Assembly (NCBI RefSeq): GCF_014196535.1
Contig: NZ_JACIDU010000007.1
Coordinates: 173,050-237,049 of the forward strand
Source of the DNA: Allorhizobium borbori
GTDB taxonomy: Bacteria; Pseudomonadota; Alphaproteobacteria; Rhizobiales; Rhizobiaceae
Length of the DNA stretch: 64,000 nt
Direction: 5' to 3'
Position 1 is the first letter of the stretch, and each line of letters opens with the position of its first letter. The notes under the pieces were generated by a model. It was not told the DNA's origin. It did no database searches and saw only the letters and a program-made list of their open reading frames with translations. A program made the translations under genes and the position numbers. Of this stretch, positions 54,961 through 63,475 are shown in pieces.

Positions 54961-55800
54961 TCAGGCCTTTCTGTCCGGCGAAATGCCCGGGCAGAAGAGG
55001 CCCTTGGGCGACAGGGTGAAGATTTCGCAGCCTGTGGCTGTCACGCCAACGCAATGTTCGTATTGGGCGGTCAGCGAGCGGTCGCGGGTCACGGCGGTCC
55101 AGCCATCGGCCAGAACCTTCACATGCGGCTTGCCGATGTTGATCATGGGCTCGATGGTGAAGATCATGCCCTCGCGGATTTCCGGACCTTCGTCGGCCCG
55201 GCCGTAATGCAGGATGTTCGGGGTGTCATGGAACAGTGTGCCGACGCCGTGGCCGCAGAAGTCGCGAACCACGGAACAACGCTCGGCTTCGGCATAGGTC
55301 TGGATAGCCTGACCGATGGCGCCGGTCCGGGCGCCGGGGCGGACGGCGGCGATCCCGCGCATCAGGCATTCGTGGGTCACTTCCAGCAGGCGCTCGGCGG
55401 CGCGCTTGATCTGACCGACTGGATACATGCGGCTCGAATCACCGTGATAGCCGTTCAGCCAGTAGGTGACGTCGATGTTGACGATATCGCCCTCGCGCAG
55501 CGGCTTGTCGTCAGGAATGCCGTGGCAGACGACGTGGTTGATCGAGGTGCAGACCGATTTGGTGTAGCCGCGATAGTTCAGCGTGGCGGGAAGCGCGCCG
55601 TGATCCATGCCGAACTGCAGCACGAAGCGATCGATAGCATCCGTTGTCACGCCCGGCTTGACGATGTCGACCAGCGCATCGAGGCACTCCGCCGTCAGAC
55701 GGCAGGCCTTGCGCATGCCTTCGAAATCGTCTGCGCCGTAGAGGCGAATGGCGCCGGTATTCTTCATCGGCGCGCTTGCCGCTTCAATGTAATTCACCAT
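54961..55800 (-). CDS. map: Methionine aminopeptidase, type I
   Basis: A 279-residue enzyme removing N-terminal Met. Metal ligands are seen in order: Asp of [20 protein letters not shown] (two Asp), His of [14 protein letters not shown], Glu of MIFTIEPM and the last Glu of [27 protein letters not shown] contains the conserved substrate His. A longer N-terminus (about 15 residues) than the E. coli enzyme (264). Confidence 0.96.
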   Translation of the reverse strand: MVNYIEAASAPMKNTGAIRLYGADDFEGMRKACRLTAECLDALVDIVKPGVTTDAIDRFVLQFGMDHGALPATLNYRGYTKSVCTSINHVVCHGIPDDKPLREGDIVNIDVTYWLNGYHGDSSRMYPVGQIKRAAERLLEVTHECLMRGIAAVRPGARTGAIGQAIQTYAEAERCSVVRDFCGHGVGTLFHDTPNILHYGRADEGPEIREGMIFTIEPMINIGKPHVKVLADGWTAVTRDRSLTAQYEHCVGVTATGCEIFTLSPKGLFCPGISPDRKA

Positions 55801-55834
55801 GGTCGTCTGCTTTCATGTCGGTTCGTCTCAAGTC

Positions 55835-56554
55835 TTAAACAGCGCGGGCACGGTCGTCTATCGGGACTGCGTTTTCTGCGCGAATTTCCCGGTGGGTTAT
55901 CGCACAGCGGACCGCTCGCACTTCAACGCCGCGGGCAACGGCCCGGTCATAGGCGCGCGCATAGACCGGGTCGAGATCACCGGCGATGGCCAGTCTGTGG
56001 CAATCGGGGCGCTGGATGAGGTAGAGCATCACGGCTCGATGACCGGCTTCCACCATGTCGCCCATCTCTTCCAGATGGCGGGCGCCGCGCGCCGTGGCCG
56101 TATCCGGAAATTCGGCGAGGCCGGGCTGGCGGGTGAAGTGCACGTTCTTCACCTCGATATAGGCATCGGGGAGGCCATTTTCCGCAAGAAGAAAGTCGAT
56201 CCGTGATTTCTTTCCGTATTTCTGCTCGCGCTTCAAAACCGTGTAGTGTTCAAGCCCCGGCACGAGGCGGGCTGTGAGGGCTTCCTCGGCGAATCGGTTG
56301 GCCATGGCGGCATTGATACCCGCCGTGACGCCGTCGACCTCGATCAGTTCGAAGCGGTAGCGATATTTTCGCGTCGGTCCGATTTCGTGTTCGGAAAGCC
56401 AGATCCGCGAGCCCGGCGCGTTGAGTCCGAGCATCGAGCCGGTATTCGGGCAGAAACCGGTGATGGCCTCGCCATTTTCCAGCACGGCATCGAACAGGAA
56501 CCGCTTGTAACGTCGGACAAGTATTGCGGAGATGAGTGGCGGATCGAAAATCAT
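55835..56554 (-). CDS. sfsA: SfsA-family protein (sugar fermentation stimulation protein A)
   Basis: A 239-residue protein. The start MIFDPPLISAILVRRYKRFL matches the family, whereas the longer frame to 56620 adds unrelated residues. Signature stretches: TGFCPNTGSMLGLNAPGSRI, KSRIDFLLAENGLPDAYIEV and EVKNVHFTR with nuclease-like Asp/Glu/Lys. The fold resembles restriction nucleases; the biological role is unclear. Confidence 0.93.
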   Translation of the reverse strand: MIFDPPLISAILVRRYKRFLFDAVLENGEAITGFCPNTGSMLGLNAPGSRIWLSEHEIGPTRKYRYRFELIEVDGVTAGINAAMANRFAEEALTARLVPGLEHYTVLKREQKYGKKSRIDFLLAENGLPDAYIEVKNVHFTRQPGLAEFPDTATARGARHLEEMGDMVEAGHRAVMLYLIQRPDCHRLAIAGDLDPVYARAYDRAVARGVEVRAVRCAITHREIRAENAVPIDDRARAV

Positions 56555-56706
56555 GGTTGCGGTTTTGCCGCCTTTGGCGCGGTGGTGCAAGCGGAACCGT
56601 TGTTCTTTCGGGCGGCTCATGCTTTAAGAAGTCCGATGGCGATTTGCGAGGCGAGGGCGGAGGCTCCGCTCCGAAAAGGCCCGTATCGAAAAGGAATGAG
56701 GCAAGC

Positions 56707-57105
56707 ATGATCCCGCTCGAACCCATGGCGCTTCTCAAGCGTGCCGCTTTCGTTGCTGCATTCGGTGCGGCGCTGGCCGGCTGTGCGAGCAACAATGTGG
56801 GCACAGAGAAGGGACCTATGGCGACGCCGCAGGTGGTAACGGTGGTGCCGGGTGTGCCGCAGGGCGCGCCGGCAACAGGTCCGCAGAAGACGGGCTATTA
56901 TCCCGGCTTCTCGCAACCGCTGACCTCTGCCTCCCTTCAAATGACGGATGAAGAGGCCGCCGCCCAGCAGTCGCAGTTGACGGCGCTTGGTGCCGCCAAG
57001 CGCCGGGGCACGATTTCCGAGGCGGAGTACAAGCGCCGTGAGGCCGAACTGCGTAAGCTTGCCACGCAGCATGGCCAGCAAACGCTGGACGAAATCGCCC
57101 ACTGA
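56707..57105 (+). CDS. Small lipoprotein with SHOCT-like C-terminus
   Basis: A 132-residue protein with a lipoprotein signal (LLKRAAFVAAFGAALAGC). After a Pro/Gly-rich linker, the C-terminal 40 residues (LTALGAAKRRGTISEAEYKR) resemble a SHOCT oligomerisation motif. The ATG at 56725 is an alternative start. Divergent from sfsA; function unknown. Confidence 0.7.
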   Translation: MIPLEPMALLKRAAFVAAFGAALAGCASNNVGTEKGPMATPQVVTVVPGVPQGAPATGPQKTGYYPGFSQPLTSASLQMTDEEAAAQQSQLTALGAAKRRGTISEAEYKRREAELRKLATQHGQQTLDEIAH

Positions 57106-57408
57106 CAACATTTTCAGCGGGAATAGGCGAAGTCGTCCGGACCACTTGCCGAAGCCATGCCAAAAGCCGCACCCTTGGGCGCAATCCGGCCGATTTGGGC
57201 TTGCGTTTCGGGTGGTTTGGTCGCAAAGCACTCGATTAACGACCGTAGCGGCATGAGAATGCCCGCTTGAGCCGTGTCGTCATCCGGGGACATATCCGGC
57301 TGACGACAAGACGCCCCGCGATTTTAGGAGGTTCGTGTCGCGGAGGCCATGATAGGAGACGAATCCCGGCGAGGCCCCTCAGGGGCCGATGATTCCATGA
57401 GGAAAGAG
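57106..57408. promoter_or_regulatory. Intergenic region with a hairpin upstream of the aminotransferase gene
   Basis: About 300 nt without a gene. A long hairpin lies at 57276-57307: GTCGTCA-t-CCGG / CCGG-c-TGACGAC with one mismatch and an 8-nt loop. No T-run follows, so it is probably not a terminator; it may be an attenuation or protein-binding element in the leader. Confidence 0.45.
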
Positions 57409-58626
57409 ATGGAAGAGTTTCACAAAGTCCGCAGACTGCCGCCCTATGTTTTCGAACAGGTCAACCGACTTAAGGCGGCAGCGCGAGCCGGTGGCGCCGA
57501 TATCATCGATCTTGGTATGGGCAATCCCGACCTGCCGACGCCGCAGGCGATTGTCGACAAGCTGTGCGAGGTTGTTCAGGATCCTCGCTCGCATCGTTAT
57601 TCCGCCTCAAAGGGCATTCCCGGCCTTCGCCGCGCCCAGGCCTCCTATTATGCCCGCCGCTTTGGCGTGAAGCTCGATCCGGATACGCAGGTCGTTGCGA
57701 CGCTCGGCTCCAAGGAAGGCTTCGCCAACATGGCGCAGGCCATTACCGCGCCGGGCGATGTGGTTCTTTGCCCGAACCCGACCTATCCGATCCATGCCTT
57801 CGGCTTCCTGATGGCGGGCGGTGTGATCCGCTCGATCTCGGTGGAGCCGGATGACACCTTCTTCCCGCCGCTGGAGCGCGCCATCCGCCACTCCATCCCG
57901 AAGCCGATTGCGCTCGTCATCAACTATCCGTCCAACCCGACGGCGCATGTGGCAAGCCTTGACTTCTACAAGGAAGTCGTTGCCTTCGCGAAGAAGCACG
58001 ATCTCTTCATCCTGTCCGATCTGGCCTATTCGGAAATCTACTTCGACGGCAACCCGCCGCCGTCCGTTCTGGAAGTGCCGGGCGCCATGGATTGCACCGT
58101 GGAGTTCACCTCCATGTCGAAGACCTTCTCCATGCCCGGCTGGCGCATCGGCTTTGCCGTCGGCAACGAGCGTCTCGTTTCGGCGCTGACGCGTGTGAAA
58201 TCCTACCTCGATTACGGTGCCTTCACGCCGATCCAGGTGGCGGCGACGCATGCGCTGAATGGCGATGGTTCCGATATTGCGGAAGTGCGCAACGTTTATC
58301 ACCGCCGCCGCGATGTGATGGTCGATGCCTTCGGCAAGGCCGGTTTCGAGGTGCCGCCGCCGGCCGCGACGATGTTTGCCTGGGCGAAGATCCCGGAACC
58401 GTTCCGCCATCTCGGTTCGCTGGAGTTCTCCAAGCTTCTGGTCGAGAAGGCCGATGTTGCCGTGGCGCCGGGCATCGGCTTTGGTGAGCAGGGCGACGAA
58501 TATGTTCGCCTCGCACTGGTAGAGAACGAACACCGCATTCGTCAGGCCGCGCGCAACATCAAGAAGTTCTTCTCGACGGCGGATGACACGCTGCATAATG
58601 TGATCTCGCTCAACGCCCACCGTTGA
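57409..58626 (+). CDS. alaC: Class I/II aminotransferase, AlaC type
   Basis: A 405-residue PLP enzyme. The PLP lysine is in SMSKTFSMPGWRIGFAVGN; LVINYPSNPTAHVA and DLAYSEIYFDG give the cofactor-binding Asn, Asp and Tyr. MEEFHKVRRLPPYVFEQVNR is the standard start and has AGGAAAG directly upstream; an ATG at 57397 and the open frame to 57349 are less likely. AlaC makes alanine from pyruvate. Closeness to hom suggests amino-acid biosynthesis linked to aspartate-family metabolism. Confidence 0.88.
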   Translation: MEEFHKVRRLPPYVFEQVNRLKAAARAGGADIIDLGMGNPDLPTPQAIVDKLCEVVQDPRSHRYSASKGIPGLRRAQASYYARRFGVKLDPDTQVVATLGSKEGFANMAQAITAPGDVVLCPNPTYPIHAFGFLMAGGVIRSISVEPDDTFFPPLERAIRHSIPKPIALVINYPSNPTAHVASLDFYKEVVAFAKKHDLFILSDLAYSEIYFDGNPPPSVLEVPGAMDCTVEFTSMSKTFSMPGWRIGFAVGNERLVSALTRVKSYLDYGAFTPIQVAATHALNGDGSDIAEVRNVYHRRRDVMVDAFGKAGFEVPPPAATMFAWAKIPEPFRHLGSLEFSKLLVEKADVAVAPGIGFGEQGDEYVRLALVENEHRIRQAARNIKKFFSTADDTLHNVISLNAHR

Positions 58627-58701
58627 GTGATCCCACCTGTCACGGGCGGCCGCATTCGTCGGCCGCCATTTCCGGAAATACAAGACGTCAGGACTTTTTC
58701 T

Positions 58702-60021
58702 ATGGCAGATGCCCTCAGGATCGGCATTGCGGGCCTCGGCACCGTGGGTGCTTCGCTCGTCGCTCTGTTGCAGCAGCGTAAAAACGAACTGGCCGTAACG
58801 TGCGGCCGCGCGATCGAGATCGTCGCCGTTTCCGCCCGCAACCGCAATCGCGACCGTGGCATCGATCTGACAGGTATCGATTGGTACGATTCTCCCGTTG
58901 AGATGGCTTCCAGAGCCAATATCGATCTGTTCGTCGAACTGATGGGTGGCGCAAATGGTGCCGCGGACGAATCCGTGCGTGCCGCTCTGTCGCGTGGTCT
59001 GCATGTGGTGACCGCCAACAAGGCGCTTCTCGCCCGTTGCGGCGTCGAACTTGCAGCACTCGCCGAAGAGAAAGGCGCGCTCCTGAACTTCGAGGCGGCG
59101 GTTGCTGGCGGCATTCCGGTCATCAAGGCCCTGCGCGAGTCGCTGACGGGCAACCATGTCAGCCGCATCTACGGCATCATGAACGGCACCTGCAATTACA
59201 TCCTGACCCGCATGGAAAAGGAAGGCCTGTCCTTTGCCGACTGCCTCAAGGAAGCGCAGCGTCTTGGTTATGCCGAAGCCGATCCTGCCTTTGACATCGA
59301 GGGGAACGACACCGCTCACAAGCTTGCCATCCTGACGACGCTGGCCTTCGGGTCGCAGATCGCCGCCGATGACATCTATCTCGAAGGCATCACCAACATT
59401 TCCATCGAGGATATTCGCGCCGCTGCCGATCTCGGCTACCGGATCAAGCTGCTCGGTGTCGCGCAACTGACCGATTCCGGCATCGAACAGCGGGTGCATC
59501 CGACCATGGTGCCGCTCGATTCCGTGATTGCACAGGTGGATGGCGTGACGAATGCCGTTGCCATCGAATCCGACATCCTCGGTGAATTGCTGATGGTCGG
59601 GCCCGGTGCAGGCGGAAACGCGACAGCCTCCGCCGTTCTGGGTGATATAGCCGACGTGGCCAAGAGTCGCCCCGGCGCACAGCAGGTTCCGGCTCTCGGT
59701 CGTCCTGCAGCCGCGCTCGAACCCTACCGGCGTGCGCGCATCCAGAGCCATGAGGGCGGTTACTTCATTCGACTGACCGTAGAGGACCGGGCCGGTGTGT
59801 TCGCAGGCATCGCAACGCATATGGCTGCAAACGCCATTTCACTCGAATCCATCGTGCAGCGCCCTAAGCCGCGCGGTGAAAATGGACCGCAAACGATTAT
59901 TCTCGTCACGCATGCCACGCGGGAGGATTCCGTGCGCGGGGCCGTAGAGGCGATCTCAGCGGACGGTTATCTGCTTGGCGCTGCACAAGTTATCCGCATA
60001 GAGCGTCCCAAGAACGCGTGA
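58702..60021 (+). CDS. hom: Homoserine dehydrogenase
   Basis: A 439-residue monofunctional enzyme reducing aspartate semialdehyde to homoserine for Thr and Met synthesis. NAD(P) site: LRIGIAGLGTVGASLVALLQ. Catalytic region: YGIMNGTCNYILTRMEKEGL and EADPAFDIEGNDTAHKLAIL (with the catalytic Lys). A C-terminal ACT domain from about residue 360 (YFIRLTVEDRAGVFAGIATH) suggests threonine feedback. It starts 75 nt after alaC. Confidence 0.96.
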   Translation: MADALRIGIAGLGTVGASLVALLQQRKNELAVTCGRAIEIVAVSARNRNRDRGIDLTGIDWYDSPVEMASRANIDLFVELMGGANGAADESVRAALSRGLHVVTANKALLARCGVELAALAEEKGALLNFEAAVAGGIPVIKALRESLTGNHVSRIYGIMNGTCNYILTRMEKEGLSFADCLKEAQRLGYAEADPAFDIEGNDTAHKLAILTTLAFGSQIAADDIYLEGITNISIEDIRAAADLGYRIKLLGVAQLTDSGIEQRVHPTMVPLDSVIAQVDGVTNAVAIESDILGELLMVGPGAGGNATASAVLGDIADVAKSRPGAQQVPALGRPAAALEPYRRARIQSHEGGYFIRLTVEDRAGVFAGIATHMAANAISLESIVQRPKPRGENGPQTIILVTHATREDSVRGAVEAISADGYLLGAAQVIRIERPKNA

Positions 60022-60162
60022 TTGGACAAGGCGCCGCGGGCTTGCTCTGCGGCGAAGGTCTAACCCCTTAGAAGTCATCGATACAAACCTAACCTTGCAT
60101 ACGAATCGATTTAGTGTTCTGATCTGGGACATTCGATGTTTTCAAGCGAGGGAGGCGCTCTG

Positions 60163-60354
60163 ATGATTTCGACCACTCTGGACACGCATGCTTCCACCTT
60201 GTCACTTGCTGGCAATGGTCAGCGCAAAAAAGTTGTAGCGTCCGCGAAGCAGGCGACGGCGCCTCGTAACTGGACATTGCTTCTCGTTTTTCTGGTTTCG
60301 CCACTGATCATGATGGCGTCAGCAGCCTGCATTCTCGCAACCATGCTGGGTTGA
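60163..60354 (+). CDS. Small single-pass membrane protein (63 aa)
   Basis: The ATG at 60163 is favoured by GAGGGAGG about 7 nt upstream; the ATG at 60136 lacks one. The first 40 residues are polar and basic (GQRKKVVASAKQATAPRNWT), followed by a membrane helix (LLLVFLVSPLIMMASAACIL). No family is recognised. It occupies the space between hom and recJ where, in related genomes as I recall, glpX is found. Confidence 0.6.
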   Translation: MISTTLDTHASTLSLAGNGQRKKVVASAKQATAPRNWTLLLVFLVSPLIMMASAACILATMLG

Positions 60355-60390
60355 GCCTGCGGGGCGGCGGTTTCCATCCGTGTCTTTCTG

Positions 60391-60413
60391 TGCCAAGAGG
60401 AGGAGACTTGGCA
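60391..60413 (+). promoter_or_regulatory. Hairpin with purine-rich SD-like loop upstream of recJ
   Basis: A 7-bp perfect stem TGCCAAG / CTTGGCA with loop AGGAGGAGA, ending 27 nt before the recJ ATG. The loop is a strong Shine-Dalgarno-like sequence held in a hairpin; it is too far from the recJ start to act as its RBS. Confidence 0.5.
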
Positions 60414-60440
60414 TTTGAAGATTACGGTTGAACGCTATCC

Positions 60441-62243
60441 ATGGTCGCCCCTGCAGATCCTGTTTCCCGCGCATTCCTGAACGTCGAGAAATCCGTTTCA
60501 GGTCAGAGATGGGTTGCGCGGCTCGATCAAGCGGGCGTTAACCGTGCGCTGGCAATGGCGCAGACGCACGGGTTGCCCGAGATTGTTGCCCGTGTCCTGG
60601 CCGGGCGCGGTGTCGGTGTTGATGACGCGGTCGATTTTCTTGACCCAACCATTCGCGGGCTGATGCCCGATCCTTCCAGCCTGACAGATTGTGACAAGGC
60701 GGCAGCCCGTATTGCAGCGGCTATCGCCGCGCGGGAGAAGATCGCGATTTTCGGCGATTACGACGTCGATGGTGCCGCGTCTTCGGCACTCATGTTCCGG
60801 TTTCTGCGCCATTTCGGGCTTGAGGCGGAAATATATATTCCCGACCGTATTTTCGAAGGGTATGGCCCCAATCCAGTCGCCATTCGCCAGCTTGTGGAAA
60901 ATGGCGCCCGCCTGATCGTTACGGTCGATTGCGGTTCGACGAGCCATGAGTCTCTGGCTGTTGCTGCCGATATGGGGGTGGACGTGGTGGTGATCGACCA
61001 TCACCAGCTCGGCGCCGATTTGCCACCCTGTCATGCGTTGGTCAATCCTAACCGTCAGGACGATCTTTCGGGGCAGGGGCACCTGTGTGCTGCAGGCGTT
61101 GTCTTTCTGGTTCTGGTGGCTACGGCGCGGGTGCTACGCAAGGCTGGTGACGGGCGCGAAAGGATGCTCGATCTCCTGTCGTGGCTCGATATCGTGGCGC
61201 TGGCCACAGTCTGTGATGTCGTGCCCTTGAAAGGGTTGAACCGTGCTTACGTGGTGAAGGGGCTGATCGCGGCACGGCACATGCTCAATCCCGGCCTGGC
61301 GGCGCTGTTTCGGACAGCCGGGTTGAGTGGCCCGGTAACGCCCTATCATTTCGGCTTTCTGATCGGGCCTCGAATCAATGCCGGGGGCCGTATTGGCGAT
61401 GCCGCGCTCGGCAGCCGGTTGCTGACGATGGACGACGCGGCGCGGGCAGGCGAAATTGCCGTGCGTCTGGACGAGTTGAACAAGGAACGGCAGGCCATGG
61501 AGGCCGTGATGCTGGCCGAAGCCGAGGCCGAAGCGCTGGCAGAGTACGGAACAGGCGAAGGTGCTTCCGTGATCGTAACGGCCAACGATCACTGGCATGC
61601 GGGTATCGTTGGCCTGTTGGCCTCGCGTCTCAAGGACAAGTTCCGCCGGCCCGCCTTTGCGATCGCCTTTGATGCGAATGGCAGGGGCACCGGTTCGGGA
61701 CGATCCATCAACGGATTCGATATGGGGCGCATGGTGCGGGCGGCCGTGGAGAACGGGTTGCTGGTCAAGGGCGGCGGTCACGCCATGGCGGCGGGTCTCA
61801 CCGTCGAGCGCGCCAATCTCGGACGTCTTCGCCATTTCTTCGAAGACAGTGCCCGCACTTCCGTTGCTGCGCTGGTCGCCGATCCAGCGCTCAAGATTGA
61901 TGCTGCCGTTTCGGCTTCGGGGGCGACGCCGGCCTTGCTGGAAAAGATAGAAGCGGCCGGACCCTATGGCGCAGGGCATCCGCAACCCGTCTTTGCCGTG
62001 CCCGCGCACAGGCTGCGCGATTCGCGCCCGGTTGGCACGACGCATGTGAAGGTCACGCTGGAGGCAATGGACGGATCCCGGCTGGAGGGAATTGCCTTTC
62101 GTGCCGCAGAAACGCCTCTGGGGGACTTCCTGATGAGGGAGCGTGGCAGCATGGTGCATGTCGCCGGATCGCTATCCCTCGACCATTGGCAGGGTTCACA
62201 GCGTGTGCAACTGCGCGTGAGCGACGCGGCGCGTGCTGTCTGA
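60441..62243 (+). CDS. recJ: Single-stranded-DNA-specific exonuclease RecJ
   Basis: A 600-residue DHH-family 5'-3' exonuclease used in recombination and mismatch repair. Motifs: IFGDYDVDGAASSALMF (motif I), VTVDCG, VVVIDHHQLGADLPP (the DHH triad), DIVALATVCDVVPL, and the DHHA1 domain GRGTGSGRSINGFDMG with KGGGHAMAAGL. The C-terminal OB-like part is complete. The start MVAPADPVSRAFLNVEKSVS lacks a clear RBS, which leaves the exact start less certain. Confidence 0.95.
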   Translation: MVAPADPVSRAFLNVEKSVSGQRWVARLDQAGVNRALAMAQTHGLPEIVARVLAGRGVGVDDAVDFLDPTIRGLMPDPSSLTDCDKAAARIAAAIAAREKIAIFGDYDVDGAASSALMFRFLRHFGLEAEIYIPDRIFEGYGPNPVAIRQLVENGARLIVTVDCGSTSHESLAVAADMGVDVVVIDHHQLGADLPPCHALVNPNRQDDLSGQGHLCAAGVVFLVLVATARVLRKAGDGRERMLDLLSWLDIVALATVCDVVPLKGLNRAYVVKGLIAARHMLNPGLAALFRTAGLSGPVTPYHFGFLIGPRINAGGRIGDAALGSRLLTMDDAARAGEIAVRLDELNKERQAMEAVMLAEAEAEALAEYGTGEGASVIVTANDHWHAGIVGLLASRLKDKFRRPAFAIAFDANGRGTGSGRSINGFDMGRMVRAAVENGLLVKGGGHAMAAGLTVERANLGRLRHFFEDSARTSVAALVADPALKIDAAVSASGATPALLEKIEAAGPYGAGHPQPVFAVPAHRLRDSRPVGTTHVKVTLEAMDGSRLEGIAFRAAETPLGDFLMRERGSMVHVAGSLSLDHWQGSQRVQLRVSDAARAV

Positions 62244-62324
62244 AACAGCTTTCCTCAATGACTGTCGCGCATCGGGAGGGAGGCTCCGCAATATCGGGCT
62301 GTTTTCTGAAAAAAATGGAAGAAG

Positions 62325-62399
62325 TGGCACGCCCTAGGGGAGTCGAACCCCTCTTTTCAGAATGAAAATCTGACGTCCTAACCGATAGACGAAGGGCGC
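62325..62399 (-). tRNA. tRNA-Glu (anticodon UUC), copy 1
   Basis: A 75-nt tRNA on the minus strand: acceptor GCGCCCT pairs with AGGGCGT apart from the outermost G-T pair; anticodon loop TTTTCAT with anticodon TTC; T-arm GGTTCGACTCC; CCA encoded (TGG at 62325-62327). Same sequence as copy 2. Confidence 0.96.
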
Positions 62400-62410
62400 G
62401 TGTGAGCGCT

Positions 62411-62439
62411 CTTATAGTCAGGCCAACGGGGGAGCGCAA
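62411..62439 (-). promoter_or_regulatory. Promoter of tRNA-Glu copy 1
   Basis: On the minus strand TTGCGC (-35, 62439-62434) and TATAAG (-10, 62416-62411) are 17 nt apart, with the tRNA 5' end 11 nt further on. The same arrangement is kept upstream of copy 2. Confidence 0.75.
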
Positions 62440-62526
62440 GCGGCTTTTTGCATTTTCTCGTACTTTTTCAAAAACGGTCTAAGTCACGGATTCTGCGCTG
62501 GAATTACTTGTCCTCGCTTAGTGTTC

Positions 62527-63093
62527 TCAGCTTTTCAGGCCGATGGATTTCTCAAGCGCTTCCCAGCTTCGCTCCATGGCGTAAGCCTTCAGGAATGGCA
62601 GGCCAATGTGGCCGAATGCAAAGGAAAGCTGGCTTTCCGCAGCGGTCTCCGTCGCGCCTTCCACCTGCTGCAGGAAGACCACGGAAGCGAGCCCCGTGCG
62701 ATCGGCGCCCGCGCGGCAATGAACGAGCACAGGCTTTGGTGCGGCCCGTAGCAAGGCCGCGAGTTCGAGGCTGCGTTCAACACTCAACTCGCTTGCCGCC
62801 GACATCGCGAAGTCTATGTGACCGGCGCCATTGGCGTGCGTGGCCGCAACTTCTTCCTCATACCAACCGGCACCGGGGGAGGCGCCCCGCAGATTGACGA
62901 CCGTGCGGATGCCATAGCGCTGGATGTAGGTTTTGAGCGCAGGCCCGCTCAGTTGCGCCGAACGGTAATAGGTGCCGGGAATCACTTCGTGAAAGTTTCC
63001 GGAGATCTGGAGCAGGGCGAGATAAAGCCCGCTAGCAATGAGCGTGACGGTGCAGAGACCAAGCAGGGTTTTTATAGCGGTTCGCAATTTCAT
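62527..63093 (-). CDS. Membrane-anchored tyrosine/dual-specificity phosphatase-like protein
   Basis: A 188-residue protein. The ATG at 63093 gives an N-terminal anchor (AIKTLLGLCTVTLIASGLYL). The phosphatase signature is VLVHCRAGADRTGLASVVFL, with nucleophile Cys126 and Arg132 (HCx5R), and TYYRSAQLSGPALKTYIQRY plus IRTVVNLRG are typical of cyanobacterial/rhizobial-type DSP-like phosphatases. The catalytic domain probably faces the periplasm. It lies between the duplicated tRNA-Glu segments. Confidence 0.85.
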   Translation of the reverse strand: MKLRTAIKTLLGLCTVTLIASGLYLALLQISGNFHEVIPGTYYRSAQLSGPALKTYIQRYGIRTVVNLRGASPGAGWYEEEVAATHANGAGHIDFAMSAASELSVERSLELAALLRAAPKPVLVHCRAGADRTGLASVVFLQQVEGATETAAESQLSFAFGHIGLPFLKAYAMERSWEALEKSIGLKS

Positions 63094-63216
63094 GGTTTGC
63101 CCCTGGCAGCGCTTCCATCGATGGGGAAGCTGCAGTCGCATAAAGCATGAAGCTGACAAGCATATGAACGCGCGGGATAAAGGCGCTTTCAGCAGATTTA
63201 AAAGAAAGGGAGGGAG

Positions 63217-63291
63217 TGGCACGCCCTAGGGGAGTCGAACCCCTCTTTTCAGAATGAAAATCTGACGTCCTAACCGATAGACGAAGGGCGC
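63217..63291 (-). tRNA. tRNA-Glu (anticodon UUC), copy 2
   Basis: Identical across its 75 nt to copy 1 at 62325-62399, including the encoded CCA (TGG at 63217-63219). Confidence 0.96.
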
Positions 63292-63302
63292 GTGTGAGCG
63301 GC

Positions 63303-63331
63303 CTTATAGTCAGCCCCATGGGGGAGCGCAA
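63303..63331 (-). promoter_or_regulatory. Promoter of tRNA-Glu copy 2
   Basis: TTGCGC (63331-63326) and TATAAG (63308-63303), 17 nt apart on the minus strand, as in copy 1. The spacer keeps TCCCCC and CTGAC but differs in the middle. Confidence 0.75.
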
Positions 63332-63460
63332 GCGGTGATTTCGCTTTTTTTGACAGTTTTTCGACAATAGTCCTTTTTTCGTCAACGGCGTTTCCATGAC
63401 GATCGCAAGTCCCGCAGCAAAGCGCGTGTGTGTTATGCGGAGCAAAAGCAAAAAGGGGAA

Positions 63461-63475
63461 AGTGGCACGCCCTAG
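63461..63475 (-). repeat. Truncated third tRNA-Glu (3' end only)
   Basis: AGTGGCACGCCCTAG matches the 3' end (CCA, discriminator and acceptor strand) of the two intact tRNA-Glu genes with the same upstream A/G-rich context, then diverges at 63476 into unrelated sequence. It looks like an integration junction or a deletion end point in a third tandem copy. Confidence 0.7.

Larger units (their letters stand above)
62325..62440. repeat. Duplicated tRNA-Glu segment (partner at 63217-63332)
   Basis: The tRNA, the leader TGTGAGCG and the promoter region match the segment at 63217-63332 with only a few differences in the leader and spacer, then similarity stops. This is a direct duplication of about 116 bp with an 892-bp period that encloses the phosphatase gene. 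Confidence 0.85.

Noticed and set aside
57607..59820. A 737-codon open frame on the minus strand opposite alaC and hom
   Set aside because: It is the antisense of two clear enzymes in GC-rich sequence, has no RBS or recognisable domain, and crosses the gap between them.
60391..60413. Possible second copy of the CUCCUCC small RNA on the minus strand
   Set aside because: Only one hairpin is present and no U-tract follows on either strand, so it is not a sRNA of the same type; kept only as a leader hairpin.
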